Source: an uncultured Lachnospiraceae bacterium (GTDB taxonomy: Bacteria; Bacillota; Clostridia; Lachnospirales; Lachnospiraceae). From it: a stretch of DNA of 37,242 nucleotides. Positions 1 to 8,483 of this stretch are shown piece by piece. Position 1 is the first letter of the stretch, and each line of letters begins with the position of its first letter. A program made the translations under genes and the position numbers. The notes under the pieces are model-generated. The model had not been told where the DNA came from, did not search any database, and saw only the letters and a list, made by a program, of their open reading frames with translations. The stretch is taken from positions 1-37,242 of the forward strand of contig CANRWO010000036.1 in NCBI GenBank assembly GCA_947643615.1, in the 5' to 3' direction.

Positions 1-63
1 TATTGAATTTTCAAGGTGCATAGGCACTTATTCAAGTGCGAAGTTTGAGTTATTTATTTGTAT
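1..63 (-). other. possible rRNA operon leader (edge)
   Basis: Read leftward, this stretch would be the 5' end of the transcript from the promoter at 71-99. It contains a perfect 6-bp stem with a 4-nt loop (24-39) and then, at 1-19, a box reading GCACCTTGAAAATTCAATA. That box resembles the 'CCTTGAAAA(C/T)T' boxes found in rRNA leaders and 16S-23S spacers of Firmicutes. The inference is that a leftward rRNA operon begins just outside the window. No rRNA sequence itself is present, so this rests on the box, the strong promoter and the AT-rich upstream region only. Confidence 0.35.
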
Positions 64-70
64 ACTTTAT

Positions 71-99
71 ATTATATCGTTACCACATCGTTTTTTCAA
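71..99 (-). promoter_or_regulatory. strong leftward sigma-A promoter
   Basis: On the minus strand a TTGAAA -35 (94-99) and a perfect TATAAT -10 (71-76) are separated by exactly 17 bp. An A-rich tract lies upstream of the -35 (about 100-130), as in UP elements. It points out of the window to the left, away from the carboxypeptidase gene. Confidence 0.65.
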
Positions 100-599
100 G
101 TAATTTTGCCATTTTTTGCAATGCTATTTTTCTATGATATATATTTGACGTTCAAATTGCGTAAACTGGCACAGCACTGCGACGAACAGGCAAAAATGTC
201 CGCGATATAACTGTTATGCTCAAATTTGTTTGCATGCATATCGATTTCACTTTCTCAGACATATGCCTGCAGGTGTAATTTCTGAACTGCTTACTACACC
301 ATGTGTTTTTTTTCATAGCATGCCATGCAGGTTCTCTGAAAACTGACAGTCTGTCTGGAACTATCGATTTTTCTACTATATTAACTCTCACAGGTCATTT
401 ATTGAAAAAAGAAAACAGGAATTTTATCGGAAACCAGCTTCCCACCAAGAAAAAATCCTGCATTCCATCTAAGACGTCATCACAGGTACGGCAGCTTTTG
501 CCTGTTTCTTCATCTTTCTTGAACATTAGTAGTTTAATAAGCATCATATCTTCATTATTTCTTAGGAAAATAGCATGTAAAAATTCAAAACTAGAAAGC
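100..599. other. intergenic region without a supported gene
   Basis: About 500 bp between the leftward promoter and the carboxypeptidase leader. Open frames here on both strands are short, have no convincing ribosome binding site and do not resemble any protein I know. I see no RNA gene. A decayed gene cannot be excluded. Confidence 0.5.
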
Positions 600-635
600 C
601 CTTGTCCGGTAAAATGATTACCATACAAGGTTTTT
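600..635 (+). terminator. terminator-like hairpin in the leader of the carboxypeptidase gene
   Basis: Nested inverted repeats CCTTGT (600-605)/ACAAGG (625-630) and GGTAA (608-612)/TTACC (618-622) form an interrupted stem with a 5-nt loop, followed at once by TTTTT (631-635). It ends 32 nt before the ATG at 668. As no upstream rightward gene is visible, it may act as an attenuator of the carboxypeptidase gene rather than as the end of another transcript. Confidence 0.5.
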
Positions 636-667
636 GATATGCTTTATGAAAGGAGTTGTTGATTTCC

Positions 668-1477
668 ATGAAAGAACCAAAAAAACTTCCCATCCGCAGG
701 CGCAGAAAACGTAAGAAATATCGAATGTGGCTCCATCTTCTTCCGCAGGTTGTCCTTATCACCGGCTGCCTTGCAATCCTTATGTCCATTGCTTATAACG
801 TTTTGGGCAAGGAAAACATACCTGATAAAATGGTTTCCGACGAAATCATTTCCGGTGAAACATTGCCGGAAAATCCGGTGGCTGAAACAGATGATTTCCA
901 AAAAGATACAGGGCAGCCAGAAGCAGCGGACACGGAGATTCCCTGGTATCTTACCCTGGTAAACAGAGAGAATCCCCTTCCTGAAAATTACATGGATCAT
1001 CCCATCGATCTGGTTGATGTACCCGGCGGCGAGAAGGTCGATAGCAGGATCTATGAACCCCTCATGGAAATGCTGAATGATGCTGAGGAATTAGGGTCTA
1101 TCGTTGTTTCCGGCTACCGAACCCCTGAGAAACAGCAAAGTTTGTATGATAACAAGATCAAGGAATATATGAAACAGGGGTACTCTGAAAACGAAGCCAT
1201 AGAACTGGCACAGCAATGGGTTGCCGAACCCGGCACCAGTGAACATCAGTTGGGACTTGCCGTGGACATCAATGGGGCCACTTACGACATTTATCTCTGG
1301 CTTCAGGAAAACAGTTACAAATATGGTTTTATCTTCCGCTACCCCGGTAATAAAACCCACATTACCAATGTGGCCGAAGAGGTATGGCACTATCGATATG
1401 TTGGAAAAGAAGCAGCGGCAGAAATCCGTGAACGTGAAATTTGTCTGGAGGAATACCTGGAAAATCCTGAAAACTAG
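668..1477 (+). CDS. membrane-anchored D-alanyl-D-alanine carboxypeptidase, peptidase M15B (VanY-like)
   Basis: The 269-residue protein should remove the terminal D-Ala from peptidoglycan stem peptides outside the membrane. Residues 1-18 are strongly basic and about 20-46 form one membrane segment, giving an N-in, C-out anchor. A variable acidic linker follows. The M15 zinc site is complete: SGYRT near residue 148, SEHQLGLAVD with His193 and Asp200, and EVWHYRYVG with His241. The ATG at 668 is chosen because AGGAG (651-655) lies 12 nt upstream; a TTG at 656 abuts that site and is unlikely. The gene stands alone, so the sequence does not tie it to glycopeptide resistance; VanY, VanXY and housekeeping DacB/LdcB-type enzymes share these motifs. 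A hairpin plus T-run precedes it and may attenuate expression. Confidence 0.9.
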   Translation: MKEPKKLPIRRRRKRKKYRMWLHLLPQVVLITGCLAILMSIAYNVLGKENIPDKMVSDEIISGETLPENPVAETDDFQKDTGQPEAADTEIPWYLTLVNRENPLPENYMDHPIDLVDVPGGEKVDSRIYEPLMEMLNDAEELGSIVVSGYRTPEKQQSLYDNKIKEYMKQGYSENEAIELAQQWVAEPGTSEHQLGLAVDINGATYDIYLWLQENSYKYGFIFRYPGNKTHITNVAEEVWHYRYVGKEAAAEIREREICLEEYLENPEN

Positions 1478-1742
1478 TGTACTGTATCATTCATTTCTCA
1501 TACATTGGCGCAGAATGCAACATCATATGAACTGCGAAATGGCGAATGGATTGTCATTGAATTTTCCATAAATATGTGGCAATCCGCCTGGCACTGCCGG
1601 CAAGACTATAAAATCGAGAAAATCCCTGATTTCGGAAATGTTTTTCTGACGCTCTGTGATAGAATATCTCTTAGAAAGAACTTCTGCAGAAAGTACTTTT
1701 CAAACAATATTTAAAGGAACTTACAATAAAAGGGCGGGAAGT

Positions 1743-3062
1743 ATGGTTTTGGATAATCTCGACAGGGTACAGCTTACGCTGGACTATATGGAACAAAATC
1801 TGAAGACAGAAATACAGATAAAGGAGCTGAGCAGAATGGCAGGTTATTCTGAAGCTTATTACAGCGAGCTGTTCAAAAAAATAACCGGTATACCCACAGG
1901 GCAGTATCTGACGCGCAGAAAACTTGCCCATGCCATCTGTGAAATTGCAGCAGGCAGAAAGATGCTGGAAACTGCGCTGGATTATGGCTTTGATACTTAT
2001 GCCGGTTTCTACAGGGCATTCTGCCGGGAATACGGATGCAGTCCGGCTGTTTACCTGAAAAACCATGATCCTGTCAGACCCTATAAAATCAATTTAAAGC
2101 AGGAGGAGAAAATAATGTTATCAAAGAAAGCGATCAGAGGAATTCTGGAACATTGGGAAATGGAACAGGAAACAGTCGGTGAAATTTATTACGAAGGGAG
2201 CGGGAGAAGCAGTGAAAATGATTTTCAGGTTGGAGAAAAATATATACTGAAGACCTCTGCCCTGGCCGGAGGATTGAAACATCATATCGAAATCTCCCAG
2301 GCGTTGAAGGAATCAGATATTCATGTTTCTGAGCCGGTTCCGGCGAAAGATGGGAAACTGATTGTGCAGGAAGGGGAAATCTATTGTATCCTATGCCGCA
2401 AAATGAACGGGAACCACCTGGATTCCAAAAAGCTTTTTGCCCAGGGAGATGAAGAAATGGCATACCGTTTCGGTGAAATCACAGGAAAGTTTCATCTGGC
2501 CCTGAGCAGACTGGAACAGGATATCTGCCAAGAGAATCATTTGTACGATTCTGTTCGCACCAAAGCATTTCAGGAGATGCGGAAAAAAGCAGGATTACAA
2601 TTACCGACTTCTTTTGAAAAAGAATATGAGCAGAATTTCGGAGAACTTTATGAAAAACTGCCGAAGCAGGTGATTCACCGGAATATGAATTTGAGCTATA
2701 TTTTTGTAGAAGAGGGGAATATGACCGGGGTTACGGATTTTGAACTATCAGAATATGGCATCCGCCTGTTCGACCCCTGTTATGCGGCCACGGGAATCCT
2801 GGCTGAAAATTTCACGGACCAGGAGGAATGTATCTCCAGATGGCTGCCGCTGTACAGGAATATCCTCAAAGGATATGATGATGTGGTCCATCTGACAGAT
2901 GAGGAACGAAAGGCCGTTCCTTATGTGGTGTTTTCCATTCAACTGATCTGTACGGCATATTTTTCCGGCAAAGAAAAATATGCAGATCTGGCTGAAATCA
3001 ATGAGCGCATGCTGATGAGGCTGATGGAACATCAGGCGGAGCTTTGTTTTTTGGAAGAATAG
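1743..3062 (+). CDS. AraC-family HTH domain fused to a degenerate APH-fold phosphotransferase domain
   Basis: A 439-residue fusion. Residues 1 to about 108 are a complete AraC/XylS double helix-turn-helix (helix LSRMAGYSEAYYSELFKK; second half ending in YGCSPAVYLKN). From about 125 onward the protein follows the aminoglycoside phosphotransferase/choline kinase fold. The catalytic loop, normally HxDxxxxN, reads HRNMNLSY, so the catalytic Asp is Asn and the metal-binding Asn is Tyr. The later DFD-type motif reads DFE. It is therefore probably a pseudokinase that binds rather than phosphorylates a ligand, making the protein a candidate ligand-sensing regulator (inference). The start at 1743 has a GGGCGGGAAG-type purine-rich site; the frame extends upstream to 1656 without a better site. 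An excellent internal AGGAGG-N8-ATG lies at 2101-2117, exactly between the domains. Confidence 0.85.
   Translation: MVLDNLDRVQLTLDYMEQNLKTEIQIKELSRMAGYSEAYYSELFKKITGIPTGQYLTRRKLAHAICEIAAGRKMLETALDYGFDTYAGFYRAFCREYGCSPAVYLKNHDPVRPYKINLKQEEKIMLSKKAIRGILEHWEMEQETVGEIYYEGSGRSSENDFQVGEKYILKTSALAGGLKHHIEISQALKESDIHVSEPVPAKDGKLIVQEGEIYCILCRKMNGNHLDSKKLFAQGDEEMAYRFGEITGKFHLALSRLEQDICQENHLYDSVRTKAFQEMRKKAGLQLPTSFEKEYEQNFGELYEKLPKQVIHRNMNLSYIFVEEGNMTGVTDFELSEYGIRLFDPCYAATGILAENFTDQEECISRWLPLYRNILKGYDDVVHLTDEERKAVPYVVFSIQLICTAYFSGKEKYADLAEINERMLMRLMEHQAELCFLEE
2101..2117 (+). promoter_or_regulatory. internal ribosome binding site and in-frame ATG between the HTH and APH domains
   Basis: AGGAGG (2101-2106), an 8-nt spacer and an ATG (2115-2117) in frame with the fusion gene. 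It would yield a stand-alone APH-fold protein of 315 residues. It may be a relic of two formerly separate genes, or a functional second start. Confidence 0.45.
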
Positions 3063-3215
3063 TGCACGATAAAGACCTGGAAAAAGCCAAAAAGAAACTG
3101 CATCTGACACAGGCAACCTGAAAAAAGCTTTAGGTCTCTTGATATCCTTTGAAAAATCGGAGCATTGAGAATGCATATCATATCCGCTTGCCTCTGCCTG
3201 GGCCTGTGCATAAAT

Positions 3216-3241
3216 GGGGATACCCTATTTCCGGTATCCCC
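3216..3241. terminator. hairpin between convergent genes
   Basis: A perfect 9-bp stem, GGGGATACC (3216-3224) with GGTATCCCC (3233-3241), and an 8-nt loop. It sits between the rightward HTH-APH gene and the leftward Gld-type operon, where a bidirectional terminator is expected. No T-run follows on either strand, so its activity as an intrinsic terminator is uncertain. Confidence 0.4.
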
Positions 3242-3305
3242 GATCTTACAATTCAAATGTCCGGCATTAAACCAATAGGGCAGATTTGCCTGCAGACAAT
3301 ATGTA

Positions 3306-3593
3306 CTAAATAGAAGCTTCCTTCCGTATCACGATGCCATCCGTTGCATCTTTGTTTACCAGTCTGCTTCCCTTTTGAGAACTTGCCGTTTTTCCCGCTT
3401 CACTGACAGAAAGAGTATCCCCATGCAGTGAAGCTGCGTCATAGGATATCGGTTTCTTTTTGGCATCATGCTGCAGCTTCACTTCTTTCCATTCTACCGC
3501 CCTTTCCAAAGAGTTTTTCTGCTGTTTATACGCACTGCCGTTGACTGTCTGCTCCATATCTGCCGTTCCTTTTTTTTCAACTGTAATTTCCAT
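3306..3593 (-). CDS. small hydrophilic hypothetical protein, last gene of the Gld-type ABC operon
   Basis: A 95-residue hydrophilic protein with no signal peptide, no membrane segment and no family I recognise. It is rich in Lys, Glu, Ser and Ala, with a low-complexity C-terminal half. The start at 3593 is supported by GAGGAG about 10 nt upstream; the frame runs further, to 3644, into the preceding gene but without a ribosome binding site there. It lies 43 nt after the stop of the DUF4340 gene, in the same direction, so it is probably co-transcribed with the exporter. The function is unknown and the gene could be a chance open frame, although the good ribosome binding site and position argue for it. 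Confidence 0.5.
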   Translation of the reverse strand: MEITVEKKGTADMEQTVNGSAYKQQKNSLERAVEWKEVKLQHDAKKKPISYDAASLHGDTLSVSEAGKTASSQKGSRLVNKDATDGIVIRKEASI

Positions 3594-3636
3594 ATCTGTC
3601 CGCTCCTCGTTTTCTTTTTCATAAAAATATATTTCC

Positions 3637-5055
3637 TCATTCATTCAGCACAATCCCGTGAACCGCCTCTATTAAATCCACCACTGCGGAACGCTGCACA
3701 AATGATACCGGTTCCCCGTCCACGACTGCAAGGCATTCATTCCCGTCATACCGATACAGCTCAATCTCAACCGCCGGGAAATTTTCATTGTCCAAATATA
3801 CTACCAGTCTGATTTCCTCTTTTTGTTCCGGCTGTTCTTTTGTAAAGCTGACAGCATTCAACTTCTTCAGACTGCCCTTAAAGTTCGCCATATCCACATC
3901 TTTCCCCTGATAATAATAGATCCGCTTGCCTTCCTCCTCATCTTCTTTTGAGGTAATCGTATAATCCATACCTTCCAAAGTAATATCAATTTGACGGATA
4001 TCCATAGTATCGGCAGAAAATACCTCCTGATGCCGAAGGGAATCATAGGATACTGCCATCAGGTTCTTATAGCTGTCTCCGGAAATCTGATACACAATCT
4101 GCGATTCACCCACTCTTACATATGCGGTAATTTCTTCCTCCTCCGAATCGCCGTCTTCTTCCTCCGTCTCTCTGTCAGCCACTCTCTCTTCCGGACTGCG
4201 GCTGATATTCATGACAAATGTATTTGAAATTTGTCCGCCGCTTTCCTCCTCAGACAGATATGCAACAGTCACCGTCAGTTCCGGTTCATCCAGTCCATAG
4301 GCCGTGAGTTCTTCACTGGTCACGTTATAAGTTACATAATCCGTCAGAATCAGACTGCTGATATTCTGAAGATATTCCTCTACTCTGGCCGTATCAAGGG
4401 GCAATGTTTTCTCATCTTTGCTGATAAAATAAATATCATCCGCGCAATAGGTATTGGAACTGTCTTCTTCATAGGTAATGTCATAATTTTCGGTACCTGT
4501 GAACCCAATACCCGTTGTCTGCTCAAAAGAAGGAATCTCATCATGATCAATCAGGTCACTGATATCCACATCAAAATAATCCAGTGGATCATTCCTGACC
4601 AGATAGACATTTCCATCCCCAATGGAAACATATCTCTGAGAATCCATGCTGCTGTAGCCGCCCAACTGTACTTCATAGGATTGTTCCTCTGTAACCAGTT
4701 GTATGGTGCAGACTGGCTCATCCAGTCCATACTGTCCGAGGTTTTCTGCTTCTTCTATAATGAATGAAGCTCCAAACTCCTGAAACTGTTCCAACATTCC
4801 ATTGATTTCTTCTTCCTCTACCGGAAAAGCTTCATCCTCATCATAAAACCACTTTTCATCCCTGTGGAATGCAAATGTCTCCGACTCACATTCCCATGAC
4901 AGTGACTGTACGGAATCCATGGGTACAGCCAAAATAACCTCATCCGTATTTTTAATCTTCTCCTTATGTTCCTCCATCTGCATAACTCCGATCGTGGCAG
5001 CACACACAACTGCCAGGATTCCCAATAACAGATATATTTTCTTAAACCGCTTCAT
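3637..5055 (-). CDS. DUF4340-domain membrane-anchored protein
   Basis: A 472-residue protein with one N-terminal membrane segment (about residues 7-26) and a large extracytoplasmic part. The repeating pattern (beta-rich blocks such as YGLDEPVCTIQL and YGLDEPELTVTV, roughly 140 residues apart) is typical of DUF4340 proteins, which accompany GldG-type ABC transporter components. A very acidic insertion (Glu/Asp-rich, near residues 292-305) interrupts the second block. The start overlaps the end of the GldG-like gene by 14 bp and has AAGGAGGG 7 nt upstream, so translation is probably coupled. Its biochemical role is not known; context suggests an extracytoplasmic subunit of the exporter complex. 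Confidence 0.8.
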   Translation of the reverse strand: MKRFKKIYLLLGILAVVCAATIGVMQMEEHKEKIKNTDEVILAVPMDSVQSLSWECESETFAFHRDEKWFYDEDEAFPVEEEEINGMLEQFQEFGASFIIEEAENLGQYGLDEPVCTIQLVTEEQSYEVQLGGYSSMDSQRYVSIGDGNVYLVRNDPLDYFDVDISDLIDHDEIPSFEQTTGIGFTGTENYDITYEEDSSNTYCADDIYFISKDEKTLPLDTARVEEYLQNISSLILTDYVTYNVTSEELTAYGLDEPELTVTVAYLSEEESGGQISNTFVMNISRSPEERVADRETEEEDGDSEEEEITAYVRVGESQIVYQISGDSYKNLMAVSYDSLRHQEVFSADTMDIRQIDITLEGMDYTITSKEDEEEGKRIYYYQGKDVDMANFKGSLKKLNAVSFTKEQPEQKEEIRLVVYLDNENFPAVEIELYRYDGNECLAVVDGEPVSFVQRSAVVDLIEAVHGIVLNE

Positions 5056-6499
5056 TCTGCACCCTCCTTCTTCTCAGAACCACATAGATTCCAATTCCCA
5101 AATAGCACAGTGGAAATACACCGATCATGGTCACTTTCAACAAGGAACCTGTGGATTCACTGATGGTCAGATAATTATAATTCAGAGACTTACTGCGGAT
5201 GGCTATGGCTTCCCTCTCTCCGATCAGCGATGACAGAGCATTCATTGCCATGTCCACATTGGCGCCGGAGGAATATGCATTATACATATCATCCAGAAAA
5301 CCTGATGAAGCAAACCAGACAATTTTACCATCATTACTGCTTTCTATGGAAACTGCCACAACAAACGGTCCATCAATATCGCCCTCCTCCTTATCGTAAG
5401 TAGAAAGATCATAACCGGCAATTTTGCTGAAGGAATCATATGATGTAGTGAGCAGCTCCGTCACGGTTCCGTTATCGGAGGAACCATTTACCACTAATCC
5501 TCTGGACGTGGGCATGATTGGATAATAGTTCTCTTCTATCAAGGAGTCCGTTATAGCATGACTGGACATATCGGGCAGAAGAATATAGGGACGCTGGAAC
5601 GCATAATGCATCCGGTCTGCCTCCACGACAATGCCCTCCTGTGCTTCCACCCCATAATCTGAAAGTAGGCTGTACAGGTTTTCCAGTCCGTCATCTTCTG
5701 TGGGACCAGCCATCACCAAAAGCTTTCCGCCCCCTGTCACATAATCTGCCAGCATATCTTTTTCCTCCGTGGAAATATCACTGTCCGGACTGAAAATGAC
5801 AATACAATCGGCATCCTCCGGAATGGTATCAACGGTCAGCAGAGAAAGCTGCGATGCCTCCATGTTTTCTTTTCCCAGCTGTTCACTGAACGTAGAAGGA
5901 AGCTCCATTTCCCCATGCCCCTCCAGAACATATAATTGGGGAAGATCCTCACTGACCACATAATCTATTGCAGAAGTGATCGCCCCTTCTCCGTCAAAAG
6001 ACGTGGTATAATTGTAAGAATACATGTTCTCTGATTCCACAAGGTAAATGTCACTATAGCTTATAAACCGGCTGCGATCCCCGCATTCCACGATCAGGCT
6101 GTTGTTCTGGACAGTCCGGTCTGTATACTGCTCTGCAAATGTGGGGAATATATCCGGATTCTTTTTCACAACTTCAATATGTTCCGAAAGACTGTCGTAT
6201 TTATTCAGCAGATTTTCAATGACAGCATCTTCCTGATCCGCCTGCACCACCCAGTAGATTGTCACATCTTTTTCCAATGCATTTACCACCACTTTTGTAT
6301 TACTGGTAATGGAGTAGAGCTTCGTAGAGCTGATATCATATTGGGTTGATGCGGCAGGCAGCGCAGAAGCAAAAATATTCACCGCAACTAAAACAGCCAA
6401 CACCACACCGGTAATCATCAGCGAATAGGAACCGCCGCGAAAAGCATTTCCGTTTCTTTGCCCCCATCCGGAAAATTTCAGACACTCTGTTTTATTCAT
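5042..6499 (-). CDS. GldG-family ABC transporter auxiliary protein
   Basis: A 485-residue protein with a membrane segment near residues 27-50 and another near the C-terminus (about 455-477, followed by RRRR). Between them is a large extracytoplasmic domain of the GldG/ABC-transporter-auxiliary type: it opens with the characteristic YDISSTKLYSIT and later has LYVLEGHGE and GGGKLLVMAGP. Proteins of this family work with a GldA-like ATPase and GldF-like permease; in Bacteroidetes these are linked to gliding, but in Firmicutes the substrate is unknown. Its ATG overlaps the stop of the permease gene by 1 bp, with GGAGG 8 nt upstream, so the two are tightly coupled. Confidence 0.85.
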   Translation of the reverse strand: MNKTECLKFSGWGQRNGNAFRGGSYSLMITGVVLAVLVAVNIFASALPAASTQYDISSTKLYSITSNTKVVVNALEKDVTIYWVVQADQEDAVIENLLNKYDSLSEHIEVVKKNPDIFPTFAEQYTDRTVQNNSLIVECGDRSRFISYSDIYLVESENMYSYNYTTSFDGEGAITSAIDYVVSEDLPQLYVLEGHGEMELPSTFSEQLGKENMEASQLSLLTVDTIPEDADCIVIFSPDSDISTEEKDMLADYVTGGGKLLVMAGPTEDDGLENLYSLLSDYGVEAQEGIVVEADRMHYAFQRPYILLPDMSSHAITDSLIEENYYPIMPTSRGLVVNGSSDNGTVTELLTTSYDSFSKIAGYDLSTYDKEEGDIDGPFVVAVSIESSNDGKIVWFASSGFLDDMYNAYSSGANVDMAMNALSSLIGEREAIAIRSKSLNYNYLTISESTGSLLKVTMIGVFPLCYLGIGIYVVLRRRRVQNEAV

Positions 6500-7362
6500 C
6501 AGTTATACCTCCTTTTCTCCATGGACTGCACCGACAGGAACAGGAAAAAAACGGCAACCGTAATATAATACACAATAGAAGTCATATCAAAAATCCCGTT
6601 CACAAAACTGTAAAAACGCTCAAACAAAGACAGTTTTGCCATAATGCCTGGCAGAAGCCCTTCAAATTTTGTCGCATCCACAATGTAGGCAATCACTACT
6701 CCGGCAATCAAAGCAAAGCTGACGATATAGGCAAAGCTGTTGTTTTTTGTCAAATGACGTACCACTGCCCCCAGAATAAGGATGAGTACACACAAGGCAA
6801 CCGCTGATCCCACCGCTGTAGATGATACATATTCCGAAAGCCTGACGCTGTAGTAATTCAGCAGAATAACCGCAATGCCGATACCTGCGGCAAAGCCCTG
6901 ATTGTCCGTCAGAGAAGAAATAAACACTCCCAGAGCAATCAATGCGGCTCCCATGATAAAGAAGGCCAGAATTGATCCATAAGATGTCAGCAGATAGACA
7001 TCACCGTACTGTGAAAAAATCAACGGATACAGGCAGATCAGGCACATGGGAATCAGGTAAACCGCCAGCAGCGCCAGATATTTTCCGATAATTACCTGTG
7101 TCGTAGTGATGGGGAGAGCATACAGGAGCTGATCCGTCCTTTGCTTCCGTTCCTCTGCAATTACACGCATGGTTAAAATCGGTACAATGAACACAAATAC
7201 AAGGCACCCAAAACTTAAAACAAACTCAAAGTTGCTGACTGCCGCCTGTATGTTATACAGCATTGCGCCAATTCCCACAAAAGCCAGCAGGAAAGCTCCG
7301 AAAACATAGGCTGTCAGCGAGTGAAAATAATTCCTAAGTTCATGTTTTAATACCGCAGTCAT
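6499..7362 (-). CDS. GldF-like ABC-2 type permease
   Basis: A 287-residue integral membrane protein with about six hydrophobic segments and the cytoplasmic motif RVIAEERKQRTDQLLYALPIT after the second one, typical of ABC-2/GldF permeases. The ATG overlaps the ATPase stop by 4 bp (ATGA), and its own stop overlaps the GldG-like start. It should form the membrane channel of the exporter whose ATPase is encoded just upstream. The substrate cannot be told from sequence. Confidence 0.88.
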   Translation of the reverse strand: MTAVLKHELRNYFHSLTAYVFGAFLLAFVGIGAMLYNIQAAVSNFEFVLSFGCLVFVFIVPILTMRVIAEERKQRTDQLLYALPITTTQVIIGKYLALLAVYLIPMCLICLYPLIFSQYGDVYLLTSYGSILAFFIMGAALIALGVFISSLTDNQGFAAGIGIAVILLNYYSVRLSEYVSSTAVGSAVALCVLILILGAVVRHLTKNNSFAYIVSFALIAGVVIAYIVDATKFEGLLPGIMAKLSLFERFYSFVNGIFDMTSIVYYITVAVFFLFLSVQSMEKRRYN

Positions 7363-8402
7363 CTGTTATCCACCTGCCTTTCCATCCATTCCACATTGTT
7401 GTTTTCTGTGAGTTCCGTATCCGACTTGTCAGTTTTTCCTCCGTTATCCACAGATGCCGTATCCACGCCGCTCTCTGTCAGCTCTAAAAAGACATCTTCC
7501 AGATTTGCTTTCTTTGATGACAGTTCCAACAGGGCTTTTTTCCTTTGGGCAAACGCAAAAAAGATATGACGACATACATCCGATACTTCGCCAAACTCGA
7601 TTTTTACATCTACGCGGACACTTCCATTCTCCTGTGTTTTCATCTGCCAGTCTGCAACTGCTTCCAGTTCTTCCATGACTTCATTTATTTCATCGGTTTC
7701 TGCTTCTGCAATGAAAGAAACCGCATTGGAGACCATCAGGAGTTTTTCCAGGTTTTCCGGTTTATCAAATGCCACCAGTTTCCCTTTGTCAATAATGAGA
7801 ACCTTTTCACAGATCGTCTGGACCTCCGAAAGAATATGGGAGCTTAATATGACGGTATGCTTCTGCCCAAGCTGTTTAATCAAATCCCGGATCTCAATAA
7901 TCTGAATCGGATCAAGTCCCACTGTGGGTTCATCAAGGATGATAACCCCGGGATTCCCCAACAGTGCCTGTGCAATGCCCACCCTCTGTCGGTATCCCTT
8001 GGAAAGATTTGAAATCAGGCGATCTTTCACATCCTCCAATCTGGTCTGAGAGATAACACTTTCAATCTGCCGATCCAGTTCCCTGCCTTTCACTCCTTTT
8101 GCCTCCCCCACAAATTTCAAATATTCCAAAGACGTCTCATTCATGTATAGGGGCGGCTGCTCCGGAAGATAACCCATGAGTTTCTTTGCGCAGTCCGGTT
8201 CTTCAAAAATATCATACCCGTCAATCCTGATATGCCCTTCCGTCGCAGACAGGCAACCTGTCATAATGTTCATCGTAGTGGATTTTCCTGCGCCGTTGGG
8301 TCCCAAGAAGCCATATACATGCCCGTCTTCAATCTCAAAGGACAAGTCATTTACCGCCGTAAAATCTCCGTAACGCTTTGTCAAATGTTCAACTGTTATC
8401 AT
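7359..8402 (-). CDS. GldA-like ABC transporter ATP-binding protein
   Basis: A 347-residue ATPase with a full set of motifs: Walker A GPNGAGKST (residues 34-42), Q-loop near YLPEQPPLY, signature LSKGYRQRVG, Walker B VIILDEPTVGLDP and switch His in LSSHILSE. The last 30 or so residues form a polar tail rich in Asp, Glu, Asn and Thr beyond the usual C-terminal domain. It powers the ABC-2 permease encoded next. The start at 8402 has AAGGAGG with a 6-nt spacer. It is the first gene of a five-gene leftward operon with its own promoter (8435-8467), which carries the TTTCAG-type repeats also found at both neighbouring response-regulator genes. Confidence 0.92.
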   Translation of the reverse strand: MITVEHLTKRYGDFTAVNDLSFEIEDGHVYGFLGPNGAGKSTTMNIMTGCLSATEGHIRIDGYDIFEEPDCAKKLMGYLPEQPPLYMNETSLEYLKFVGEAKGVKGRELDRQIESVISQTRLEDVKDRLISNLSKGYRQRVGIAQALLGNPGVIILDEPTVGLDPIQIIEIRDLIKQLGQKHTVILSSHILSEVQTICEKVLIIDKGKLVAFDKPENLEKLLMVSNAVSFIAEAETDEINEVMEELEAVADWQMKTQENGSVRVDVKIEFGEVSDVCRHIFFAFAQRKKALLELSSKKANLEDVFLELTESGVDTASVDNGGKTDKSDTELTENNNVEWMERQVDNR

Positions 8403-8434
8403 TTTAGTCCTCCTTCTGTCATATTGGCATTTTG

Positions 8435-8467
8435 ATTATAAGATATGAAGTTGAAATGACACTGAAA
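8435..8467 (-). promoter_or_regulatory. promoter of the Gld-type operon with 11-bp direct repeats
   Basis: On the minus strand TTTCAG (8462-8467), 5 bp, TTTCAA (8451-8456), 10 bp, then a perfect TATAAT (8435-8440). The -35 region is poor, as at activator-dependent promoters. The repeat, the 11-bp period and the 10-bp distance to the -10 match the promoter at 9862-9894 exactly, which points to a shared OmpR-family activator. Confidence 0.65.
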
Positions 8468-8483
8468 ATATCAGGCAAAACCA

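Noticed and set aside
395..628. Leftward open frame of 77 codons in the left intergenic region
   Set aside because: No ribosome binding site, overlaps the terminator-like hairpin, and no recognisable protein features.
668..1477. Carboxypeptidase as part of a vancomycin-resistance cluster
   Set aside because: No VanH, ligase, VanX or VanRS-type partner is adjacent; the nearby regulator/kinase pairs are kilobases away and tied to transporters.
4231..4767. Rightward open frame of 178 codons inside the DUF4340 gene
   Set aside because: Antisense to a well-supported gene, no ribosome binding site, composition of a shadow frame.
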